Part shown: positions 48,894 to 56,647 of the stretch, piece by piece
Layout: the number at the start of each line of letters is the position of its first letter
How positions within the stretch are numbered: the first letter of the stretch is position 1
DNA from: Nocardioides donggukensis
GTDB taxonomy: Bacteria > Actinomycetota > Actinomycetes > Propionibacteriales > Nocardioidaceae
Direction: 5' to 3'
Assembly (NCBI RefSeq): GCF_014842875.1
Contig: NZ_JACYXZ010000003.1
Location: 186,001 to 250,000, forward strand
Length of the DNA stretch: 64,000 nt
Program-made: the position numbers and the translations under genes
Notes under the pieces: generated by a model
What the model was told of the DNA's origin: nothing
Databases searched by the model: none
What the model saw: the letters and a program-made list of their open reading frames with translations, nothing else

Positions 48894-49507
48894 TCCGTGC
48901 CCTCTTCCTCGATGTCCAGGGTGTTGCCCAACAGCTCCAGCAGTTCCGGCACCAGGTCGGTGCCGCCGACGACCGACTGGTCGTCGTCGTGCGCGCGCAG
49001 CCGGAGCGCGCAGTAGGTGGCGCCGGCCCGGGTCACCCCGGCCACGATCCGGACCTCCTGCCGGTCCGGGTGGTCCTCGGCGAAGGCCTGCGCGGCCGAC
49101 ACGTCGTCGGGGATCTCGCGGTCGGCGCTCGGCGGGAGCACGAGCCGCTCGACCACGGCGGCGCAGCCGGTGACGCTCGCCGGCCACATGATCGACTGCA
49201 GGACCTGCTCGAGCGGCGTCTCGGTGCCGATCTCCTGCTCGATCGGCGTGAACGACCCCTGCGCGCTCGAGGCGTCCAGGCCCATCGCCGTGGCCAGCTC
49301 GGGCTCGTGCTCGACCAGCCGGTGGGTGTCCACCAGCGCGTAGAGCCGCGCCTGACGGTCCCAGCCGTCGGCCGCGACGTGGCTCTCCACCTCGAGCACC
49401 GCGGCCGCCAGCGCCGGGTCGGTCAGGTCGGTCAGGTCGCTCACCGCGTCCTCCGGTGTCTCGTCATGGGTCCCGTCCCGGGACGTGTCCTGCGTGTGCT
49501 CGTCCAT
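48890..49507 (-). CDS. PPA1309-family conserved protein
   Basis: 205 residues, soluble, acidic ends. 'DPALAAAVLEVESHVAADGWDRQARLYALVDT' and 'LEQVLQSIMWPASVTGCAAVVERLVLPP' are the family's conserved blocks, with 'RAHDDDQSVVGGTDLVPELLELL' near the end. Function unknown. In actinobacteria it is regularly found between a Lon-like PDZ protease and UPF0182, exactly as here, which suggests a common envelope process. ATG 49507 starts right after the neighbour's stop; a GTG at 49525 would overlap it. Confidence 0.87.
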   Translation of the reverse strand: MDEHTQDTSRDGTHDETPEDAVSDLTDLTDPALAAAVLEVESHVAADGWDRQARLYALVDTHRLVEHEPELATAMGLDASSAQGSFTPIEQEIGTETPLEQVLQSIMWPASVTGCAAVVERLVLPPSADREIPDDVSAAQAFAEDHPDRQEVRIVAGVTRAGATYCALRLRAHDDDQSVVGGTDLVPELLELLGNTLDIEEEGTE

Positions 49508-49508
49508 C

Positions 49509-50564
49509 TCAGGCGCCGTCCGCACACGAGGGCAGGGAGGCGTCCGGGTCGGCGGCGAAGTCCTCGATCGCCTTGCGGGCCTGCTTCATGGTCTCCACGC
49601 GGGCCAGGCGCATGTCCCCGTTGGGGGCGGCGAGGGCGTCCTCGCAGTTCGCCGCCGGCACGAGGAAGAGCTGGGCGCCGGAGTCCCGTGCGCCGACCAC
49701 CTTCTGCTGGATGCCGCCGATCCCGCCGACCCGGCCCTCGATGTCGATCGTCCCGGTGCCGGCCACGGGCCGGCCGCCGGTGAGCGAGCCGGGCGTGAGC
49801 GTGTCGTAGATGGCGAGCGAGAACATCAGGCCGGCGCTGGGGCCGCCGATGTCGGGGCTGATGTTGATCGTGACGTCGACCGGGAAGACGAAGCCGGAGC
49901 CCGGCCAGATCCCGATCAGGGTGCGTCCGTCCTGCTTCTCCGGCGCCACCGTGAGCCGCTTGCGCTCGCCGCCCCGGAGGACCACGAACTCCAGCTCGGT
50001 CCCGGCGTCGACCGCCTTGACGGCGTCGACGATCTGCTGGGGCTGGGTGACCTGCTCGCCGTCCACCGACAGGATCCGGTCACGCACCTTGAAGACCCCG
50101 TCCGCGGGCGCGTCCTCAGTGACCTGGTAGACCTCGACGGTCGGTGTGAGCTCGTAGTCCAGCTCCCTCAGCGCCACCGCGATCGCGGTGTCCTGCGAGG
50201 TCAGCATCGAGACCTCCGACTCGACGTCGGACTGCTCCGGAGTCTGCTCGTCGTCGTACACCGCGCCGTACGGCTCGACCGACTCCGCGTCGTCCACCCA
50301 CGCCTTGAGCGCGGCGAAGATGCTGACCTTGTCCCTGGGCCGGGTCACCGACACGGTGGTCATCCGGATCTGGCTCTGGTCGTCCTCGTAGTAGGCGCGG
50401 GCCCCGTTGACCTGGATCCGCTCCTGGCCCCCCACTTCGGAGAGGACGTCGACGGTGACGCCGGGCTGGAGGGTGACGTACGGCACCGGCACCAGGGCAG
50501 CCGCGATCCACAGTCCCACCATCAGGGGGACGGAGATCACGATGGCCAGGGAACGCCGGGTCAT
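49509..50564 (-). CDS. YlbL-type membrane protease: PDZ plus Lon-like S16 domain
   Basis: 351 residues. One N-terminal helix ('SLAIVISVPLMVGLWIAAALV') anchors it outside the membrane. A PDZ domain ('GVFKVRDRILSVDGEQVTQPQQIVDAV') is followed by a Lon-type protease domain with Ser in 'DIGGPSAGLMFSLA' and Lys in 'GIGGIQQKVVGARDSG', the expected Ser/Lys dyad. No ATPase domain, as in YlbL. It would cleave envelope proteins. ATG 50564 is chosen with GAGAGG upstream. Head of the PPA1309/UPF0182 operon. Confidence 0.92.
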   Translation of the reverse strand: MTRRSLAIVISVPLMVGLWIAAALVPVPYVTLQPGVTVDVLSEVGGQERIQVNGARAYYEDDQSQIRMTTVSVTRPRDKVSIFAALKAWVDDAESVEPYGAVYDDEQTPEQSDVESEVSMLTSQDTAIAVALRELDYELTPTVEVYQVTEDAPADGVFKVRDRILSVDGEQVTQPQQIVDAVKAVDAGTELEFVVLRGGERKRLTVAPEKQDGRTLIGIWPGSGFVFPVDVTINISPDIGGPSAGLMFSLAIYDTLTPGSLTGGRPVAGTGTIDIEGRVGGIGGIQQKVVGARDSGAQLFLVPAANCEDALAAPNGDMRLARVETMKQARKAIEDFAADPDASLPSCADGA

Positions 50565-50591
50565 GGCGCCAAGCCTCTCACTGCGCGACAA

Positions 50592-50843
50592 CTAGGCAGA
50601 ACGCCGGTCCTCGCGGTTGATCGAGGGGCGGACGGCGATGCCGGTGCTGCGCTCACGGGGCCGAACCGCGGTCGGAGCGCGCTGCGAGAGCGCCGGGTGG
50701 TCGCGGCGCAGTGCCTTCGCCATCCGCTCGACGGCGACGTCCCGATCGACCTCGCCGCGGCCGTCGCGGGCCAGCCAGCTCACCCAGAGCATCGCCAGCA
50801 CCATCACGACGGCCGGCGGGGCCAGCCACCACAGGATCTCCAC
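50592..50843 (-). CDS. Small single-helix membrane protein
   Basis: 83 residues. One helix ('EILWWLAPPAVVMVLAMLWVSWL') at the start, then a basic cytosolic tail ('VAVERMAKALRRDHPALSQ'). GTG 50843 puts the helix at the N-terminus; longer readings add Pro/His-rich sequence unlikely to be coding. No family recognised. It is 27 bp upstream of the YlbL-type protease gene and may belong to its operon. Confidence 0.7.
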   Translation of the reverse strand: MEILWWLAPPAVVMVLAMLWVSWLARDGRGEVDRDVAVERMAKALRRDHPALSQRAPTAVRPRERSTGIAVRPSINREDRRSA

Positions 50844-50925
50844 GGGACCACTGTGCCACCCGATCCCCGTCGTGTGCCTGAGGACGCGCTGGGGCGCGGG
50901 CTCAGGCACACGACCGTGCCAAGGT

Positions 50926-51384
50926 CTACGGCGTGCCGACCCACTCGTCGGTGCCGTCGCTGAACACCTGGTGCTTCCAGATCGGGACCTCGGCCTTGAG
51001 CCGGTCGATCAGGGCCCGCGACGCCTCGAACGCCAGGCCGCGATGGGTCGAGGAGGCGGCCACGACCACCGCCGCGTCCCCGATCGCGAGTCGGCCGGTG
51101 CGGTGGACGGCGGCCAGCCGCACGCCGTCGTACCCCCCGGCGACCGACTCGCACACCTCGCGCAGCTTCGCCAGCGCGGTCGGGTGGGCGGAGTAGTCCA
51201 GGCCGGACACCCCCTTGCCGTGGTCGTGGTCGCGGACCCGTCCGATGAAGAGGGTCAGCCCGCCGGAGGTGTCGTCGTCGAGCGCGGCGATCACCTCCTC
51301 GACCTCGAGCGCGGTCTCGCGCAGGTCGACGAGCGGTACGGCGTGCGCGGCGGGGCTCTCGGGGGGCGGTGCGTCGTCAGCCAT
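50926..51384 (-). CDS. moaE: Molybdopterin synthase catalytic subunit MoaE
   Basis: 152 residues. 'LTLFIGRVRDHDHGKGVSGLDY', 'VHRTGRLAIGDAAVVVAASSTHRGLAFEASR' and 'KAEVPIWKHQVFSDGTDEWVG' are the MoaE fingerprints, including the Lys residues of the active site. With MoaD it adds two sulfurs to precursor Z to give molybdopterin, the cofactor base for enzymes such as the YdeP-type protein in this window. MoaD is not adjacent. A TAGTCT box lies seven bases before the ATG (leaderless-type start). Confidence 0.95.
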   Translation of the reverse strand: MADDAPPPESPAAHAVPLVDLRETALEVEEVIAALDDDTSGGLTLFIGRVRDHDHGKGVSGLDYSAHPTALAKLREVCESVAGGYDGVRLAAVHRTGRLAIGDAAVVVAASSTHRGLAFEASRALIDRLKAEVPIWKHQVFSDGTDEWVGTP

Positions 51385-51445
51385 GCCGGTGAGACTAGCC
51401 CCGGGTGGGGGCGCGTGGTCACCATCGGGCGAGTAAATTGGACCC

Positions 51446-52744
51446 ATGACTGACGACCCCGGGGAGCAGCCGGAGAACCCGTTCAAGGGCACGCCGTTCG
51501 AGCAGATGTTCTCGGGCGCCGGCATGCCGGACCTGGCCGGCCTGATGGGTCAGGTGCAGGCGATGATGAGCCCGCACGACGGGGCGGTGAACTGGACGCT
51601 GGCCGGCGACCTGGCCCGCAAGTCCGTGGCCCAGCACCCCGATCCCTCCCCCGGCACCCGAGAGTCCGACGCCGTCGCCGACGCCGTCCGGCTCGCCGAC
51701 CACTGGCTGGACGAGGCCTGCGAGTTCGCCTCCGGGGTCACCTCGACCGCCGCCTGGAGCCGGGCCGAGTGGCTCGAGGCGACGCAGCCGGTGTGGCGGC
51801 ACCTCGTGGAGCCGGTGGCCGAGCACGTGGTGGGGGCGATGGGTACGGCGCTGCCCGAGGAGGCCCGGGAGATGGCCGGCCCACTGATCGGCATGCTCGG
51901 CAAGCTCGGCGGGGCGATGTTCGGCAGCCAGATCGGCACCGCGCTCGGCGGCCTGGCCACCGAGGTGCTCACCGCCTCCGACATCGGGCTGCCGCTCGGC
52001 CCGACCGGCCGCGCCGCGCTGGTGCCCACCAACGTGGCCGCCTTCGCGGAGGGCCTCGACGTGCCCGCCGACGACGTCCGCCTCTACCTGGCCCTGCGCG
52101 AGGCCGCGCACCAGCGCCTGTTCACGCACGTGCCGTGGCTGCGCGACCACCTGATCTCGGCGGTCGCCGACTACGGGCGCGGGATCACCATCGACACCTC
52201 CGGCATCGAGGAGCAGGTCCGCAACCTCAACCCGATGGATCCCGCGGCCATGCAGCAGGCGCTCGAGGGCGGCCTGTTCGAACCGGCGAAGACCCCCGCC
52301 CAGGAGGCCGCGCTGACCCGCCTCGAGACCACGCTCGCGCTGGTCGAGGGCTGGGTCGACGAGGTCGTCGGGCAGGCGACCGTCGAGCGGATGCCGTCAG
52401 CGACGAAGATGCAGGAGGCGGTGCGCCGCCGCCGGGCCTCGGGCGGCCCGGCCGAGCAGACCTTCGCCGCACTGGTCGGCCTGGAGCTGCGCCCGCGCCG
52501 GCTGCGCGACGCCTCGACCCTGTGGGGCTCGCTGCGCTCCCGGCAGGGCACCGAGGCCCGCGACGCGGTCTGGCTGCACCCGGACCTGCTGCCCACCGCC
52601 GCCGACCTCGACGACCCGCTGGGCTTCCGCGACGACGTGGCCACCCCCGAGGAGCTCTCGGAGGACGACTTCGACGCCGCGCTCCAGCGGATGCTCGAGG
52701 AGGGTCCGGACGGCTCCGGCGACTCCCCCCGCCCCGGAGAGTGA
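51446..52744 (+). CDS. Zincin-like DUF2342 (Zincin_2) protein
   Basis: 432 residues. Core: 'MAGPLIGMLGKLGGAMFGSQIGTALGGLA', 'LVPTNVAAFAEGLDVPADDVRLYLALREAAHQRLFTHVPWL' and 'WVDEVVGQATVERMPSATKMQEAVRRRRA', matching the actinobacterial family annotated as zinc-dependent metalloprotease. The REAAHQRLF segment replaces a plain HExxH, so catalysis is unproven. A TAAATT box lies six bases before the ATG and no ribosome site is present. Its stop overlaps the NUDIX start (GTGA). Confidence 0.85.
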   Translation: MTDDPGEQPENPFKGTPFEQMFSGAGMPDLAGLMGQVQAMMSPHDGAVNWTLAGDLARKSVAQHPDPSPGTRESDAVADAVRLADHWLDEACEFASGVTSTAAWSRAEWLEATQPVWRHLVEPVAEHVVGAMGTALPEEAREMAGPLIGMLGKLGGAMFGSQIGTALGGLATEVLTASDIGLPLGPTGRAALVPTNVAAFAEGLDVPADDVRLYLALREAAHQRLFTHVPWLRDHLISAVADYGRGITIDTSGIEEQVRNLNPMDPAAMQQALEGGLFEPAKTPAQEAALTRLETTLALVEGWVDEVVGQATVERMPSATKMQEAVRRRRASGGPAEQTFAALVGLELRPRRLRDASTLWGSLRSRQGTEARDAVWLHPDLLPTAADLDDPLGFRDDVATPEELSEDDFDAALQRMLEEGPDGSGDSPRPGE

Positions 52745-53283
52745 GCCTCCACCGCGACGCGCTGACCACGCTGCGGACCTGGTCGGCCCCCGACGCCGGT
52801 CAGGAGCGACTGCGCGGTCGGATGGCCGACCACCTCGCGGCGCACGCGAACGGCGTGCGGCGCTCCTGCTTCCCCGACCACCTGACCGCGGGCACCCTGG
52901 TGCTGGCCGCCGACGGGGAGGCGGTGCTGCTCAACCTGCACCGCAAGGCCCGGCGCTGGTTCGCCTTCGGCGGGCACTGCGAGGACCAGGACGCCACCCT
53001 GGCCGGCGCCGCCCACCGGGAGGCGAGCGAGGAGTCCGGGCTGAAGGGCCTCCGGCTGCACCCGGAGCCGGTCCACCTCGACGCGCACCGGGTCGACTTC
53101 TGCGACCCGCGGGGCACGGTCACCCATCTCGACGTGCGGTACGCCGCGCTGGCCGACCCCGGCGCCGAGCACCGGGCCAGTGCCGAGTCCGTCGAGCTCC
53201 GCTGGTGGCCGCTGTCGGGCCTCCCGGAGCTGGAGGAGGAGATGCACGTGCTGATCGCCCGCGCCCGCGAGGTCCTGCTGTGA
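52741..53283 (+). CDS. NUDIX hydrolase
   Basis: 180 residues. The Nudix box lies in 'FGGHCEDQDATLAGAAHREASEESGL', with REASEE holding the metal-binding Glu residues and one extra residue in the loop, a variant frequent in actinobacteria. It follows an N-terminal helical part and 'TLVLAADGEAVLLNLHRK'. It would hydrolyse a nucleoside diphosphate derivative, identity unknown. The GTG start overlaps the preceding stop, so it is translationally coupled to the DUF2342 protein. Confidence 0.9.
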   Translation: MSLHRDALTTLRTWSAPDAGQERLRGRMADHLAAHANGVRRSCFPDHLTAGTLVLAADGEAVLLNLHRKARRWFAFGGHCEDQDATLAGAAHREASEESGLKGLRLHPEPVHLDAHRVDFCDPRGTVTHLDVRYAALADPGAEHRASAESVELRWWPLSGLPELEEEMHVLIARAREVLL

Positions 53284-53284
53284 G

Positions 53285-53917
53285 CTAGCGGCGCCCGTCC
53301 GCCCCGTCCTCGACGTCCGCCCCGTGCGCCCGGTCCGTCTCGCCCTCGACGTCGTCGGCGGCGCCGGCCTCCCGGCCGGTCCCGCCCTCCTCGCCCGGCT
53401 GCTCCTCGCCCGGTGCCCCGAGCTGCGCCGCCGCGGAGTAGCCCTGGAGGTAGCCCTGGGCCCGCTCGGCGCGCGGGTAGTGCTCCACCCAGGCCCAGAA
53501 CGCCGCGTCGTGGCCGTGCTCCAGCAGGTGCGCCAGCTCGTGGACGAGCACGTAGTCGACCACCCAGCCGGGCATCCCCTGGAGCCGGGTGGAGAGCCGG
53601 ATCGACCGGTCCCCCGGCGTGCACGACCCCCACCGGGACCGCTGGTTCTCGACCCACCGGACCGTCTCGGGCTGCGCGAGGCCGCCGAGGTAGGTGTCGG
53701 AGAGCTCCCTGGCCCGCTTGAGCAGCTGGCCGTCGGAGGGCCTCCGGCGACGCTCGGAGCGCTGCAGCCGGCCGACCATGGTCTGCACCCACTCGGCCTC
53801 CTGGGCCCGGGTCATCGACGCCGGGATCAGGACCACCACCTTGTCCCCGTCGCGGTACGCCGAGACGGTGCGGCGGCGTCGCTTGGAGCGACGCACCTCG
53901 ACCTCGGGACCGTCCAT
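53285..53917 (-). CDS. YgjP-like (DUF45) metallopeptidase
   Basis: 210 residues. A basic N-terminus ('EVEVRRSKRRRRTVSAYRDGDKVVVLIP') and 'VRWVENQRSRWGSCTPGDRSIRLSTRL' precede the zinc motif 'YVLVHELAHLLEHGHDAAFW' (HELAH plus downstream His), the WGSC-HELAH order of the YgjP/SprT-like group. The last ~50 residues are Glu/Gly/Asp-rich and probably disordered. ATG 53917 has TAGCGT seven bases upstream, favouring it over GTG 53926. Stops of this gene and the NUDIX gene are 1 bp apart. Confidence 0.9.
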   Translation of the reverse strand: MDGPEVEVRRSKRRRRTVSAYRDGDKVVVLIPASMTRAQEAEWVQTMVGRLQRSERRRRPSDGQLLKRARELSDTYLGGLAQPETVRWVENQRSRWGSCTPGDRSIRLSTRLQGMPGWVVDYVLVHELAHLLEHGHDAAFWAWVEHYPRAERAQGYLQGYSAAAQLGAPGEEQPGEEGGTGREAGAADDVEGETDRAHGADVEDGADGRR

Positions 53918-53927
53918 GACCTGCACG

Positions 53928-55010
53928 CTAGCCGCTCGAGGCGCCCGGATCGGCCCAGGACACGAGCCGCTCGACGGGCCAGGTGTTGACGATCCGCTCG
54001 GCCGGGATCCCGGCCAGCTCGGCCCGCTCGCAGCCGTGGTCGAGCATGTCGAGCTGGCCCGGCGCGTGCGCGTCGCTGTCGATGGAGAACAGGCAGCCGA
54101 CGTCGCGGGCGAGCTCGAGCAGCTTCGTCGGGGGGTCGCGGCGCTCCGGCCGGGAGTTGATCTCGACCGCGACGTCGTGCTCGAGGCAGGCCTCGAAGAC
54201 CGCCCGGGCGTCGAACCGGGAGCCCGGCCTGGTGCCCCGGTTGCCGGTGACCAGCCGGCCGGTGCAGTGACCGAGCACGTTGGTCCAGGGCTGCGCCACG
54301 GCGGCCACCATCCGCCGGGTCATCGGCTCGGGCTCCATCGCGAGCTTGGAGTGGACACTGGCGACCCGGACGTCGAGCCGGGAGAGCATCTCCTCGCTCT
54401 GGTCCAGTGAGCCGTCGTCGAGGATGTCGACCTCGATCCCCTTGAGCAGGCGGAAGCCGGACTCGCCGCCCGCCGCGAGGTGGTCGTTGACCGCGTCCAC
54501 GACGTCGAGCTGGCGGGCCAGCCGCTCGGCGCTGAGCCCGTGCGCGACGGTCAGCCGGGGCGAGTGGTCGGTGAGGACGAGGTAGTCGTGACCGAGCTCC
54601 AGGGCGGTGAACGCCATCTCCTCCAGCGGCGAGCCCCCGTCGGACCAGTCCGAGTGCGAGTGCAGGTCGCCGCGCAGCGCCGCCCGCAGCTCACGGCCGC
54701 CCGGCACGAGCGGCCCGGCGTGCTCGGCCTCGAGCCGCGCCAGCCGCTCCGGCACCCGTCCGTGCCAGGCGTCGGTGATCACCCGGGCGGAGCTGGCGCC
54801 GATGCCGGGCAGGTCGGTCAGCGTTGCCCCAGTGACGGCCGCGGCGAGCTCGTCGGGGCTCATCGGCAGCACGGTGGCCGCCGCGCTGCGGAACGCCTTG
54901 ATCTTGTAGGTGTCCTCCCGGGCCCGCTCCAGGAGGAAGGCGATCCGGCGCAGCGCTGCCACGGGGCCGGGTGCCGGGCCGCCCTCGGCGCCGGTGGTCG
55001 CTCCGCTCAT
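53928..55010 (-). CDS. PHP-domain phosphoesterase with N-terminal HhH (PolX C-terminal-like)
   Basis: 360 residues. The first ~110 are helical DNA-binding-like: 'YKIKAFRSAAATVL' and the HhH 'LTDLPGIGASSARVI'. The PHP domain follows with metal ligands 'RGDLHSHSDWSDGG', 'YLVLTDHSP', 'KGIEVDILDDG', 'VASVHSKL', 'VLGHCTGRL' and 'SIDSDAHAP'. This is the layout of PolX without its polymerase core. It may hydrolyse phosphoesters in DNA ends or small molecules. ATG 55010 follows GGAGAGGGAACGGGCG; longer readings run into the DnaA-box-like region and are rejected. Confidence 0.9.
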   Translation of the reverse strand: MSGATTGAEGGPAPGPVAALRRIAFLLERAREDTYKIKAFRSAAATVLPMSPDELAAAVTGATLTDLPGIGASSARVITDAWHGRVPERLARLEAEHAGPLVPGGRELRAALRGDLHSHSDWSDGGSPLEEMAFTALELGHDYLVLTDHSPRLTVAHGLSAERLARQLDVVDAVNDHLAAGGESGFRLLKGIEVDILDDGSLDQSEEMLSRLDVRVASVHSKLAMEPEPMTRRMVAAVAQPWTNVLGHCTGRLVTGNRGTRPGSRFDARAVFEACLEHDVAVEINSRPERRDPPTKLLELARDVGCLFSIDSDAHAPGQLDMLDHGCERAELAGIPAERIVNTWPVERLVSWADPGASSG

Positions 55011-55110
55011 CGCCCGTTCCCTCTCCACCCGCTCGACATTCTTTCCTCCACAGCCCGCACCGGGCCGTTCTCCCTGCTCACCGGCCCGGTGACCGGGCGG
55101 CGGCCCCCGG

Positions 55111-55174
55111 TTGTCCACAGGCTCGTCCCGAACGCCTCCACAGTAATCCCGGGTTCCTCCACAGGTTGTCCACA
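55111..55174 (+). other. DnaA-box-like cluster in a 337-bp intergenic region
   Basis: TTGTCCACA, the high-GC actinobacterial DnaA box, occurs exactly at 55111-55119 and 55166-55174, in the same direction. Two weaker TCCACAG copies lie between, at 55137-55143 and 55158-55164. The gap (55011-55347) holds no credible gene; its other half contains the folded element at 55241-55330. This is not oriC by gene context. It could titrate DnaA or couple the neighbouring genes to replication. Confidence 0.5.
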
Positions 55175-55240
55175 GGCCGGTCCCCAGGCCTCGACCCGGC
55201 ACCGTTGACCCCCGCCGCCGATGCTCCTAGCGTGTCCGCC

Positions 55241-55330
55241 AGAGGAGGCCCCCGGTCCACCGCTCCGGCGGTGGTCACGACACTGGCAAGGGGAAGGCGA
55301 GTGTCGTGACCCGGACAGGGGGCCTCTTCT
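55241..55330. ncRNA. Branched stem structure, candidate structured RNA
   Basis: An outer stem of 13 bp (55241-55253 with 55318-55330, one G-T pair) encloses a 6-bp hairpin (CCACCG 55257-55262 with CGGTGG 55269-55274) and a perfect 12-bp hairpin (GGTCACGACACT 55273-55284 with 55300-55311) with a 15-base purine-rich loop. The inner hairpins share two bases, so they compete slightly. It lies 18 bp beyond the enoyl-CoA hydratase stop; it could be that gene's terminator or an independent RNA. No U-tract on either strand. Confidence 0.45.
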
Positions 55331-55347
55331 GACCGCTCCGGGCCCGG

Positions 55348-56151
55348 TCACCGGCCGGTGAACCGTGGCCGCCGCCGCTCCTGGGCGGCCCGGATCCCCT
55401 CCTGCAGGTCCTCGGTGGCCAGCGTGACCGGCTGGGCCAGCGCCTCCCACTGCAGGCAGGCCTCCAGGTCCGGGTGCCCGGACCCGGCCAGGGCGACCTT
55501 GGTGTAGCGGGTGGCGATGGGTGCGTTGCCGGCGATCTGTGCCGCGGCCTCGAGCGCGGTGTCGAGCAGGTCGTCGTCGGCGACCACCCGGGAGACCAGG
55601 CCCAGCCGCAACGCCTCGTCGGCGTCGACCAGCCGACCCGTCAGGAGCAGGTCCCGGGCGGCGGCCGTGCCGACCACCTCGGGCAGCAGGTAGGTCGAGG
55701 CCATGCCCGGGTGCATGCCGAGCCGGACGAAGGGCGCACCCATCCGGGCGCCGGCCGCGGCGTACCGGAGGTCGCAGGCCAGCGCCACGCACAGCCCGGC
55801 GCCGATCGCGGGTCCGTTGACCGCGGCGATCGTGGGCACCTCGAGCCGGCGCAGCGACAGCCAGGCCCGGTAGAAGGGCAGCATCCGCTCGCGCAGCCGG
55901 TCCGGCCCGGCGTCCGGCTCGCCGGCGATCCAGCTCGTGTCGCCGCCCGAGCAGAACGCGGTCCCGGCCCCGGTCACCACCACGGCCCGCAGCGAGGTGT
56001 CCTCGGCGAGGGCCTGCACGGCCCGCACCCACGAGTCGGTCATCGGCTCCGACATGGCGTTGCGCTGGTCCGGGTTGTCCAGCGTCAGCAGCGCCACCCC
56101 CTCGCCGGGTCGCTCGAGGCGGAGGTGGGGCAGCGCGGGCGTCTCGACCAT
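55348..56151 (-). CDS. Enoyl-CoA hydratase/isomerase family protein
   Basis: 267 residues, crotonase fold. '[19 protein letters not shown]', '[15 protein letters not shown]' (first oxyanion region), '[22 protein letters not shown]' and '[28 protein letters not shown]' (second). One usual catalytic Glu position is Met in 'RLGMHPGM'; the other is Ser or Thr in 'ASTYLL', so classical hydratase activity is doubtful and a different crotonase reaction is possible. ATG 56151 has TAGGGT seven bases before it, fixing this start over GTG 56160. Confidence 0.88.
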   Translation of the reverse strand: MVETPALPHLRLERPGEGVALLTLDNPDQRNAMSEPMTDSWVRAVQALAEDTSLRAVVVTGAGTAFCSGGDTSWIAGEPDAGPDRLRERMLPFYRAWLSLRRLEVPTIAAVNGPAIGAGLCVALACDLRYAAAGARMGAPFVRLGMHPGMASTYLLPEVVGTAAARDLLLTGRLVDADEALRLGLVSRVVADDDLLDTALEAAAQIAGNAPIATRYTKVALAGSGHPDLEACLQWEALAQPVTLATEDLQEGIRAAQERRRPRFTGR

Positions 56152-56369
56152 GCCCGGCACCCTATCCAGCCGATCCGGGCGGGGCCCGCCTGCTTCCCGC
56201 CTGCTTCTCGCCTCAGGCCCGCCTGTGTGTCCCGGGTACCGCCTCCCACGTCCGGGGCCAGGCGTGTCGTAGGGTTCCAGTGGTCGCGGCGGAACACCGC
56301 CGTGACCCCGACGGGCTTCCCCAACCCCCCGTCGCGACGACCGAGAACAGAAATGGCAAGGAGGCCGTC

Positions 56370-56528
56370 ATGGCGGAGACCTGGAGCGGTGAGTTCTACT
56401 GCGTCAAGTGCAAGGCCAAGCGCGAGGCCTCGGGCGAGGTCAAGGTGAACGACAAGGGCACCCGGATGGCGAAGGCCACCTGCCCCGTGTGCAGCACCAA
56501 CCTCAACCGGATCCTCGGCAAGCAGTAG
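56370..56528 (+). CDS. DUF5679 small zinc-ribbon protein
   Basis: 52 residues: 'GEFYCVKCKAKREASGEVKVND' then 'KATCPVCSTNLNRILGK'. Two CxxC pairs form a zinc ribbon, the DUF5679 pattern common in actinobacteria. Role unknown; a nucleic-acid or ribosome-associated function is often assumed. The start is clear: AAGGAGG six bases before ATG 56370. A strong terminator follows 18 bp after the stop, so this is a single-gene unit. Confidence 0.9.
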   Translation: MAETWSGEFYCVKCKAKREASGEVKVNDKGTRMAKATCPVCSTNLNRILGKQ

Positions 56529-56546
56529 CAGCACCCCACACGACCT

Positions 56547-56583
56547 ACGAGGGTGGGCCCCGGTCATCGGGGCCCACCCTCGT
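56547..56583 (+). terminator. Perfect terminator hairpin after the DUF5679 gene
   Basis: ACGAGGGTGGGCCCCG pairs exactly with its complement across a GTCAT loop (16 bp). GTGTGTCG follows. It is placed to end the DUF5679 transcript. Confidence 0.85.
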
Positions 56584-56647
56584 GTGTCGTCCAGTCGGCT
56601 GTGGATGACGCCGGCGAGCGGCCCCGGACCCGTGTCAGAGTGCGACC

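Noticed and set aside
55111..55174. Replication origin
   Set aside because: Only two exact DnaA boxes, no AT-rich unwinding region and no dnaA/dnaN/gyrB neighbours.
53928..55202. Longer PHP protein starting at 55202
   Set aside because: The extra residues are translated DnaA-box-like DNA with repeats; ATG 55010 has a ribosome site and begins the conserved domain.
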